The notes below the pieces were generated by a model, which saw nothing but the letters and a program-made list of their open reading frames with translations, ran no database searches and was not told the origin of the DNA. The position numbers and the translations under genes are program-made. Below, in pieces: positions 40,074 to 48,318 of a stretch of DNA of 64,000 nucleotides; positions within the stretch are counted from its first letter, which is position 1, and every line of letters starts with the position of its first letter. The DNA is from Bacteriovorax stolpii (GTDB taxonomy: Bacteria > Bdellovibrionota > Bacteriovoracia > Bacteriovoracales > Bacteriovoracaceae). The DNA is taken from NCBI GenBank assembly GCA_945905815.1, contig CAMDQH010000001.1, forward strand, positions 1-64,000, read 5' to 3'.

Positions 40074-41662
40074 TTACTAAGAGTGACTTCGATTTCTCTG
40101 CTATCATTGGCAACATCGAAAGGATTGCGATAAGTTTTCTTATTTATTATCTGACACTTGCCCTTAGCTGCCGCCCACACATATCCTAACAAGAATGTCT
40201 GGCTTTCATACTTAACACACTTAAGACCGACATCACACGCATACTCCCATTGGCCATCTGAAGTATGCTTTCCGTTTTCAAAAACAGGACAATTCTGGCC
40301 TTGAATTCCTCTTAACTGACATGAACGAAATTTCTCACGGCCATTTTCTTCAGCACAACGTGGAAAGTTTTGAATTTTAACGAGGGAGATAATCTCTTTA
40401 TTAAACCAGTCGTAACAATGAGAATCTATAGCACACTTTGTTTTTGGGTGAGAAAAAGTTAAACCAGAAACTATGTTTCTCATCATTACATTTAATGATC
40501 CTGCAACAGTCAATGTGGTAGACAATCTTGCATTTAAAAAGTCCCGGTGACAAATTTCCGAAAGATACTTAATAGTAACACTCTTGCTGGCAACATATTC
40601 AGGCAATCCTATACGTCTTGAAGAAAGATTCACATTGTTTACAAATCTCTTCGAAATGGAAACGTCTCCACCGAGGCCCATGAACTTAAATCCCCCACCT
40701 CCGGCATATTCTGTTTCAAACTGAAGCTCAGCATCACAACTAAAAGATACATAACGGTTTACATTTTTCCCATTTTTAACAACAACTTTACCATTTCCAT
40801 CACGTTTCCAAAAATCGAAATTACCATCTCTCATGAGAACAGGATTTAAGCCTTCAGACATGATTGTTGCATAAGTAGAGTTTTCTCGTTTGAATATGAT
40901 CATTGGTCCCGCTTCAACAGACGCTCCAAGAAATTCAAATTTCACCTGAAGCGAAATCTTTGATTCCGTTTTGGTAAGTTGAGCAGTTTTAATTGTTTGA
41001 TAACTGGTACTAACCCAACGGCTACTTTCTCGATCAGAGACCAAAGTTTCTACAAGCTCTGCTTTCGTATTATATTCCCTACGATCTGAATCCTTGGATG
41101 TATTAGCTTTAGGATTAATAGGATCTGCACCTGTAGAAGCATCTTCTTGATTAAGGAATTGAGTTCTCTGCAAAACTTCTTTTTTCATCAAAACTTCGAC
41201 ATTTGTCAGATCAACTTCTTCACTTGACCCGCCAGCATCAATAGAATCCAATGTCTGAAGCGCAAGATTAATAAGTTCATTTTTTAAACCAGGAGCAGCG
41301 AGATCTAAGTCCTTTTCAATATTGCTCTTAACTTCTTCACGAGCAACAATGGGACTCTTGTTTTGCGCTAAGGCAGCTTTATAGGCCAAATAAACTTGCT
41401 GACGTATTTTATCTGCCAGTAAATTAGTTTCATTTTTTGCACGCGAATCCACTGACAATTCATGCGTCTCATATTCTAGTTCTCTCTGATAAGCCTCGAA
41501 GGCAAGCGAAGGGGCGTGAAATTTAAGCTTCATCAAGGCCTGAACTCGCATTTCTTTCTGCTGGAAACTTACTCCCGCAAAACTTGATGTAGAGATAAGC
41601 GCAGCTAAAATAATCCATCGTGAATTAGACATGAAATCCCCTTTAATTACACAATGCGTCAT
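40070..41662 (-). CDS. secreted hypothetical protein with Cys-rich C-terminus
   Basis: signal peptide MSNSRWIILAALISTSSFA; about eight Cys in the C-terminal ~120 aa. Confidence 0.7.
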   Translation of the reverse strand: MTHCVIKGDFMSNSRWIILAALISTSSFAGVSFQQKEMRVQALMKLKFHAPSLAFEAYQRELEYETHELSVDSRAKNETNLLADKIRQQVYLAYKAALAQNKSPIVAREEVKSNIEKDLDLAAPGLKNELINLALQTLDSIDAGGSSEEVDLTNVEVLMKKEVLQRTQFLNQEDASTGADPINPKANTSKDSDRREYNTKAELVETLVSDRESSRWVSTSYQTIKTAQLTKTESKISLQVKFEFLGASVEAGPMIIFKRENSTYATIMSEGLNPVLMRDGNFDFWKRDGNGKVVVKNGKNVNRYVSFSCDAELQFETEYAGGGGFKFMGLGGDVSISKRFVNNVNLSSRRIGLPEYVASKSVTIKYLSEICHRDFLNARLSTTLTVAGSLNVMMRNIVSGLTFSHPKTKCAIDSHCYDWFNKEIISLVKIQNFPRCAEENGREKFRSCQLRGIQGQNCPVFENGKHTSDGQWEYACDVGLKCVKYESQTFLLGYVWAAAKGKCQIINKKTYRNPFDVANDSREIEVTLSN

Positions 41663-41728
41663 TCTATCGAATTTTCTGCATAATTGGGAATTCTGTGTAG
41701 TTTTTACAAGCTCGACTACGGCTTTATT

Positions 41729-42556
41729 TCAAAGAATTAAGTCCATCGTAACAGCGATTTCGACTGACTTCTTAGTCCACGGATCCATGAAACTCAGTGA
41801 CTTGGCCAATAATTTTAGGCCGTCTTTATTTTTATTGCCTCGGCCATATTTTGGATCACCCATAATAGGACTTCCAATAAATTCAAGATGACGTCGAATC
41901 TGGTGAAGTCTTCCTGTCTCAATTTTGACCAAAAGGAGGCTACATCCATTTCCGTTTGCAATTGCCTCAAAGTGCGTGATGGCCACTTTTCCATCAAGAG
42001 GCTCATTTACAGTTTGCTTGTGACCTCTTTCTATCTCACCTTTAACGATGGCCTGATAGGTTTTATAGACTTTATTTTTTTGAAACAAATCACTTAATTT
42101 GGCAGCACCTTCAACGGTGTATCCAATAATCATTAAGCCTTCAGTTTCCCGATCGATTCTGTGTATTAGGTAGGCTTCCTTTTGCTTAAATTTTTCTACA
42201 TACCTAAGGAGAGAAGTGTGATCTGAGACCTGAGTTCCTTGAGGTAAAACCCCAGCAGGCTTAAGCCATATTCCATAATGTAAAGTTTCGACCAAACATT
42301 TTGCATCGGATAATTCAGGAAAGATGAGAATCCTTGGATCATAATACATAACAAGTTTATCTTCTGGAGAAACTTGCAAGTCCAAGGAGCGAGCACGAAG
42401 TATTTTTCCTTTACCGCCCTTCTGAAGCCAAACAGCTCCCTTCGAGGCGGCATCGGCAAGAACATCTAAATTCATGGAGGTTGATTTTTGAAGCACTTCA
42501 CCTAATTTTGTCTTAATAGTGAAGTGTTTAGAAACCAATATATGAAAAGTTCGCAT
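41729..42556 (-). CDS. RluA-family pseudouridine synthase
   Basis: HRIDRETEGLMI catalytic motif; GRLHQIRRHL. Confidence 0.9.
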   Translation of the reverse strand: MRTFHILVSKHFTIKTKLGEVLQKSTSMNLDVLADAASKGAVWLQKGGKGKILRARSLDLQVSPEDKLVMYYDPRILIFPELSDAKCLVETLHYGIWLKPAGVLPQGTQVSDHTSLLRYVEKFKQKEAYLIHRIDRETEGLMIIGYTVEGAAKLSDLFQKNKVYKTYQAIVKGEIERGHKQTVNEPLDGKVAITHFEAIANGNGCSLLLVKIETGRLHQIRRHLEFIGSPIMGDPKYGRGNKNKDGLKLLAKSLSFMDPWTKKSVEIAVTMDLIL

Positions 42557-44850
42557 TATGAAAGAAAGTTTCCACCCTCAGAGATCATTTTACTGAAGCC
42601 GGCCGGTTGTAAATCTTTTTTCATTAGCCCATGAAGATTTTTAAATTGATCAAGAATTTTTCCTTCTTCAATACTAAGCATCTTTTGAATTTCAAGAATA
42701 GCTTCTCTTAATTCATGGTCTTTTTGCGAAGTCTGAAAAGAAAAAGCACTCTGTTCAGCTGGTTGCTTCTCATTTACCATGCTCAACTTAGATAAAAGAA
42801 TATCTAGTTGCGAAAGCTTTTTATCGAGCGTCGAAACATTAAAATCTAATCGTGCCAGTTCGTCTTTGTACCTGATTGCAAGCTTCTGCTGATTCTCATC
42901 CAAAGGCGGAAGATGGGCCAAAAGCGAATTATTCAGAGAAATTAATTTAGCCTTCACTTCCATTAGTTCAAATTTTATTTTTTTGTAATCCGCTTTAACT
43001 GAATCGAGTTGTCCTAAAATGTCCATAGATTCCCTGCTCTTTTTTATATTTTCAAGTGTAATCTGATGCAAACGAGAAGCTTCCATTTTGAAATCATCAC
43101 ACTGCTGGAGAACTGTTTTATTTATATGAAGAAGGCTTTCACTTCTGTCCAATGTAAGGATAAATGAATCACGCAATTCATTGGCAGTCTTAATTTCTTC
43201 TCGTGTGATTAAGCGTTTTTCTTCTTCCGCTTCTTTCAAACTGGCAATTGTTAAATTACAAGAATGGTTCTCTTTTTCCAAAGCATGTATTGAATGAAGA
43301 CATTCAATCTTCTCATTACTGATACGTTCAAAAATATTGGCGAGATCTGTGTATAGGTCATTCAAATCATGATTTTTGAAATTTCTTTCTAGAATTCTTA
43401 ATTCGTCCTCATTTAACTGGTTTTCATTCCATAAAGAAATGAAGCGATTAATTGAAAACTTAGTCAGAGCGACTTGTTCATTAATGGCTTCTTTAACGGA
43501 AACAAGAGGATAAAAGAAAACCATCACTCTCCCTTCACGATTAGCACTTATTGGTGTCACGTACATTTCGTAAGGTTGAGCAGGAGTTAGTTCATCTTGT
43601 TTAACTTTGACCGGATATATTCCAGCTATTTTATTTACCATTGCCTGGTAGATTGGATCATCATCCAGGTTCAGATAATCTCTAACATAATCCCAATTAA
43701 AAGCATCACTTCGAACTTCTTCCTCGCTTAAGTACAGTTGATCTAGAAATAAGTTATTATGCCATGTAAGTTTAAAATTATAATCTATCATGCAACCAGC
43801 AAAAGGCAGACCTTCATGAAGAAGAGTTCCAAGGTTGAGCTTGATTTTCAAATCGTCTAAGAGGCGAATAATATCCTCACGTGTATTTTCTGAATAGTGA
43901 TCAACCATAAAGCGCTGGTCGCCCATTATGCCCTTTTCAATAACACTCTTCACTTCTACTTCAATCTGAACGGCGATTTTATTTTGCTGCCAGCGAAACA
44001 GGTACGCCAATCCCATCCAAGCAGTAACCAAAAATGCGATTAGACTTGAAAGCATGATGATTAGCTGGTTTTGCTTTTGAGAACGCATTCCTTTCAGGTT
44101 GGCCGATTTTTTATCTGCATCGACTAACCATTGGGCTAAAGCGATTTCGGCCTGTTTAATATGGACTTTAAGATTGCGCGAATGTGAATTGAGATTTTCC
44201 AAAAGATCAAATTCATATCTCATGGATTCAATACGTTCATTAAGAGATTTTTTTTCACCATCTGTTAGAGATGAATTTGCAATAAGCTTGGCCATGTTAT
44301 TTAAATCGTTTTTGAGATACGTTACCTGGATACTCCCGCCCACATTTCTGGAATCAAGATCGCCAATACGATCTTTCATTTTTCCAGTAATAATCGATAC
44401 ATTTTTATATTTTCTTGTGGTTGCAACATTATGCAGGTTGTTTATTTTTTGCTTTAGAACCTTTAAGGCATCTGATGGATCACTCATTCCTGAATTACTA
44501 TTAATAAGCTTGTTGAAAGTCCGAATGTTTAATCCAAGATCAGTGCTTACCTTTAGCTCCAGCATCTCCTCTGTTTCAACAATCGTTTGCGTTAATTCAC
44601 GCATCTTATCGTGCGCTTTATCGGCTTCTGCCCTTAAAAGATACTTTCCGATCTTGTCAAAATTGCTGCCTTGTTTGAGATCTTGAATGAGGGTATTTAT
44701 TTTTGTAACTTGAACTTCTTCCATATTTTCTAGATTGTTTAATCTGAACGCGAAAATGGTAGAACCAACGCATACTATTATGGCGATAATAAAGATTCCG
44801 TGGACGACCCACTGCCCTTGGTTAAAGGTCTTCTTCCAATCCATGATCAA
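42556..44850 (-). CDS. two-TM, PAS-like and coiled-coil signalling-like protein without a recognised output domain
   Basis: N-terminal TM, extracytoplasmic helical region, second TM (LIIMLSSLIAFLVTAWMGLAYLF), PAS-like block, long coiled coil. Confidence 0.65.
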   Translation of the reverse strand: MIMDWKKTFNQGQWVVHGIFIIAIIVCVGSTIFAFRLNNLENMEEVQVTKINTLIQDLKQGSNFDKIGKYLLRAEADKAHDKMRELTQTIVETEEMLELKVSTDLGLNIRTFNKLINSNSGMSDPSDALKVLKQKINNLHNVATTRKYKNVSIITGKMKDRIGDLDSRNVGGSIQVTYLKNDLNNMAKLIANSSLTDGEKKSLNERIESMRYEFDLLENLNSHSRNLKVHIKQAEIALAQWLVDADKKSANLKGMRSQKQNQLIIMLSSLIAFLVTAWMGLAYLFRWQQNKIAVQIEVEVKSVIEKGIMGDQRFMVDHYSENTREDIIRLLDDLKIKLNLGTLLHEGLPFAGCMIDYNFKLTWHNNLFLDQLYLSEEEVRSDAFNWDYVRDYLNLDDDPIYQAMVNKIAGIYPVKVKQDELTPAQPYEMYVTPISANREGRVMVFFYPLVSVKEAINEQVALTKFSINRFISLWNENQLNEDELRILERNFKNHDLNDLYTDLANIFERISNEKIECLHSIHALEKENHSCNLTIASLKEAEEEKRLITREEIKTANELRDSFILTLDRSESLLHINKTVLQQCDDFKMEASRLHQITLENIKKSRESMDILGQLDSVKADYKKIKFELMEVKAKLISLNNSLLAHLPPLDENQQKLAIRYKDELARLDFNVSTLDKKLSQLDILLSKLSMVNEKQPAEQSAFSFQTSQKDHELREAILEIQKMLSIEEGKILDQFKNLHGLMKKDLQPAGFSKMISEGGNFLS

Positions 44851-44966
44851 CCCTTTCTTTCGTGATTTTCAATACTTAATTTTCTGACAAAATGAAACGG
44901 ATTGGGAAGTATTTAATTAGAAGTAGTTCGTAGGGGCAACTTAGACTTCAAAAGACTTGATACTAT

Positions 44967-44997
44967 AAAAAAAGCCCTCTACTGAGGGCTTTTTTTA
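44967..44997. terminator. rho-independent terminator after fliA
   Basis: A7-AGCCCTC-TACT-GAGGGCT-T7. Confidence 0.85.
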
Positions 44998-45017
44998 TAT
45001 TTAATATCGGATTTAGA

Positions 45018-45803
45018 TTAACAAGCAAGATCTTCGTGGGACTCAAACTGGTTACGAAGCTTAGCTTTAAGCTTTAAAATTGCCTGAGTATGAAGCTGAG
45101 ATACGCGTGACTCAGTTACGTCCAAAACCTCGCCAATTTCTTTTAGGTTAAGGTCCTCAAAGTAATAAAGTGAAAGTACTAAGCGCTGCTTTTCAGGAAG
45201 TGATTTAATGCCTTCCTTAATGATCTCTTGGGCGTTTTTATATCCAACAGCTGAATGTGGGTTGGCAGAGCGTGAAGTCTCCATAAGAGAAACCATAAGC
45301 TTCTTATCACCCTTACTCATGGCCGCAGCATCATCAATATTCATAAGAGATACTGACTTTGATTTGTTTAGAAGTTCATGAAAATCATCCATTGAACACT
45401 GAAGATGTTCGCACATTTCCTCATCTGTAGCTGGACGACCAAAATCTTTATCAAGTTTGGCGTAAGCTCTTTCAACTACTTTTGCTTTCTCACGTACTGA
45501 GCGAGGAACCCAGTCCTGAGAACGAAGCTCATCTAGAATTGACCCGCGGATGCGGAATTCAGCATAAGTTTTAAATTTATTATCTCGAGATGGATCAAAT
45601 TTTTCGATCGCATCCATGAGTCCAATCACTCCGCAAGAAATCATGTCATCCAACTCAATATTTGGTGGAAGACGAGAAGCAATTTTTTGAGCGATGTAAC
45701 GCACGAGTGGTGCGTACTCAAGAATAATTTCTTCTTTTACCTTAGGCTCAACAGTGCTGCGGTAATCTTTTAGGTTCTTAAGTTTGGCCGTGAGTGATGA
45801 CAT
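45018..45803 (-). CDS. fliA: RNA polymerase sigma factor FliA/WhiG (sigma-28)
   Basis: FKTYAEFRIRGSILDELRSQDWVPRSVR; region 4 LKEIGEVLDVTESRVSQLH. Confidence 0.93.
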   Translation of the reverse strand: MSSLTAKLKNLKDYRSTVEPKVKEEIILEYAPLVRYIAQKIASRLPPNIELDDMISCGVIGLMDAIEKFDPSRDNKFKTYAEFRIRGSILDELRSQDWVPRSVREKAKVVERAYAKLDKDFGRPATDEEMCEHLQCSMDDFHELLNKSKSVSLMNIDDAAAMSKGDKKLMVSLMETSRSANPHSAVGYKNAQEIIKEGIKSLPEKQRLVLSLYYFEDLNLKEIGEVLDVTESRVSQLHTQAILKLKAKLRNQFESHEDLAC

Positions 45804-45828
45804 TTGGAGCTCTCCTAGCTTTTACAGT

Positions 45829-46710
45829 TTAGTGAACATCGTGTTCATGGGCCATCTGAGTTACTCCGTTTGACAGGAGAGCAGTAGGTCCACCATCTTT
45901 TTCGGTGAACCCATATAAAAGTTTAATAAAGTTTTTCTGTAATTCATTTTTTGTTTCAGATAGGAAAAAAGTATCAAATGCCTCGGCAGAAACTTCCACT
46001 TTTTTGATTCCACCGAGCACATGCGTAGTTGTACCGAGGAAATTCTGGATAGTTTCTGTCAGAGTATTCGTTACATTTTGATACTGTTTCTCATTCTGAT
46101 ACATATTAATCAGGAGGTGATTTTCTTTGACCCCAAAACGAGTTGCGAGCAGCTTTATAAGGGAATATGAATCGGTAATGGAAGATTTATCAGGAGTTAC
46201 AATAACCCATCGGTTATCGCAGAAGGCATTCAAGGTAAGCGCTTCACGAGTGACTCCCGCAGGGCAATCTAGAAGGATATAATCGTATTCGTGCTCATGA
46301 GATGAAATGACATCAATAATAATTTCATCAAACTTCATTTTACTTTCAAATATTTCAGTCGAACCATTACAAGCAGGAAGTAGGTGAAAATTTCCTAACT
46401 GAATCACAACTTCTTCAAAAGTTGCTTCTCCAGAAAGTAGTTTTTCAAATTTATTATCAAGTGGAAGACCAAGTTTAATTGCTGTATTTGAGAGGTTTGA
46501 ATCGCAATCAATCAGAAGTGTACGGTGGCCTGCTTTCGCAAGTTCCATAGCCGTTTTTAAGGCGATAGAGGTCTTCCCTACTCCGCCTTTGCCGCCGGTA
46601 ATAGAAATTTTTCTACAAGGCTTAAAACCATCTTTAAGGAGTGATCTTGAGGGATTCTTGAGATTTTTCTCAGAGGAAAACGATTGTAGCCACTCACTGG
46701 TCTTATGCAT
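45829..46710 (-). CDS. flhG: MinD/ParA-like ATPase, FlhG/FleN type
   Basis: deviant Walker A GGKGGVGKTS; between flhF and fliA. Confidence 0.85.
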   Translation of the reverse strand: MHKTSEWLQSFSSEKNLKNPSRSLLKDGFKPCRKISITGGKGGVGKTSIALKTAMELAKAGHRTLLIDCDSNLSNTAIKLGLPLDNKFEKLLSGEATFEEVVIQLGNFHLLPACNGSTEIFESKMKFDEIIIDVISSHEHEYDYILLDCPAGVTREALTLNAFCDNRWVIVTPDKSSITDSYSLIKLLATRFGVKENHLLINMYQNEKQYQNVTNTLTETIQNFLGTTTHVLGGIKKVEVSAEAFDTFFLSETKNELQKNFIKLLYGFTEKDGGPTALLSNGVTQMAHEHDVH

Positions 46711-46773
46711 AGAACTCCTGTAACTGCATGGCCTAACATCCTGTCGGGCCTTGAAAAACTTAGGAACTAAATT

Positions 46774-48315
46774 TTAGAACTGAAAAAGACCTGCCATCAA
46801 TCTCTCAGCCGTTGCACCTTCGATATCATCTGGAACCACTGGGCCTGTTCCGAAGAATTTTAGAGGCAACTTGTTGTGGGCCTTATGAACGTTGAAAAGA
46901 GCTCCAAAATTCATGCACAGATCCACATGAGAAATGATAACACCATCAACCACGTCCTTATATCGGGCAATTATTTTTCGGTTATATAATTCAGAGTGAA
47001 TTGCCGAAAGTGTGCCTAGTACTTCTACGTACTGGAAACCACGTTTAAGTGTCTCAACGAATTTCTTTGTTTCGTCTGTATACTTAGAATTTAGACGTAT
47101 ATCGACTAGGACAGACTTGCCGGCTTCCGTAGCTTTCCTACATAGGCCCACAACTTCCGAAAAGTTTTGAACTTTCTCAACTTTAATTCCAAACACTTGT
47201 GCTGCGAAATCGGTTGAAGCATTATTTTGGGCGTCTTGGGAATATTGAACCACAACAACATCTTTTTTCAAAACAGCGATTTTCATACCCATAGTACTTT
47301 GTCCCGAAGCGGCTTCAGAAACGAGAACAGTTATTACTGGATCGCCATTATCAACTTTTGCAAAAAGTGGGATTCCAGTATTTATAGAACCGGCCATTTC
47401 TTTCAAGGCAAATTCAAAAATAACATCTGGATTATCCATTTCTTCTTTAGTCAGTTCATAATTCGCTTTTTTAATTAAATCCAAAATATGAGACTCATCA
47501 ACATCCAAAGTTTTTAGTGTCGTTCTCAACTGATACACACCCTTAGCTTCGTTGAGGTGCTTTTGGTTAAATTGATAATTCTGTGAAAGCTCCAAAATCT
47601 TTTGTTCTAAAAGTTCAATTTTGTGTTGTTGGGTGCGCATTTCTTGGCGAATTTCATTATAGGCTTCGCGGCTAACAGCATTCGAAGTTGAAGCAACTTG
47701 TGGGGCCTGATCACGGCGAACAGAGATTTCAACATGATCTTCCACGTCCTGTTTGCTTTGTGCTGGTCGGGCCCTGCTAGTTGGTGCCATTTGTGGCGGT
47801 TCTGAATATTTTCCATGATTTTTAACAGGACGGGAATATGTCACTGGTTCATCATCATTTGAATCGGATTCAAAGCCCGAATCTTCACCATCTGTTAAAA
47901 AATCATCCAAACTGTTTTTAATCATTGAAGATGTTTTATTAGTCACGTCAGCAAGGCTAGCAGTACCTTTGGCAAGAGTATTTACAACTTTATTAAGCCC
48001 GATACTTCCATAGCCAGCATTTTGGCCAGCGTTCTGTGATCCGTTATATTTAGTAATTGTTTCCTTAATATTTGAAGCTGACTTCTGATATAAGGCTTCT
48101 TTTTGATCGTTGTTAAGCACTTTGTCCACCTTTGCCTTTTTCTCGAAACTTCTTTCCGAGATTGCAGCAGTAATCTCTATGCGCTTTTTCTTAAACGCAC
48201 CTTTAAGACCACTGTTAGTAATAGTCTTAAGTATAATTGCATCAGGACCCAATTCAAATTTAACTGCTTTGAGAGCTTCCTCTAATGTATCGGCTTCGAA
48301 TTTCTTAACGAACAT
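46774..48315 (-). CDS. flhF: FlhF-like SRP-family protein with degenerate GTPase motifs
   Basis: N-terminus MFVKKFEADTLEEALKAVKFELGPDAIILKT; position between flhA and flhG; NG-like C-terminal domain lacking GxGKT, DTAGR and TKxD. Confidence 0.82.
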   Translation of the reverse strand: MFVKKFEADTLEEALKAVKFELGPDAIILKTITNSGLKGAFKKKRIEITAAISERSFEKKAKVDKVLNNDQKEALYQKSASNIKETITKYNGSQNAGQNAGYGSIGLNKVVNTLAKGTASLADVTNKTSSMIKNSLDDFLTDGEDSGFESDSNDDEPVTYSRPVKNHGKYSEPPQMAPTSRARPAQSKQDVEDHVEISVRRDQAPQVASTSNAVSREAYNEIRQEMRTQQHKIELLEQKILELSQNYQFNQKHLNEAKGVYQLRTTLKTLDVDESHILDLIKKANYELTKEEMDNPDVIFEFALKEMAGSINTGIPLFAKVDNGDPVITVLVSEAASGQSTMGMKIAVLKKDVVVVQYSQDAQNNASTDFAAQVFGIKVEKVQNFSEVVGLCRKATEAGKSVLVDIRLNSKYTDETKKFVETLKRGFQYVEVLGTLSAIHSELYNRKIIARYKDVVDGVIISHVDLCMNFGALFNVHKAHNKLPLKFFGTGPVVPDDIEGATAERLMAGLFQF

Positions 48316-48318
48316 TCT

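Noticed and set aside
44099-44686. 195-aa plus ORF antisense to the PAS/coiled-coil protein
   Set aside because: Long antisense frame, but the sense-strand protein has coherent domains; no independent start signals
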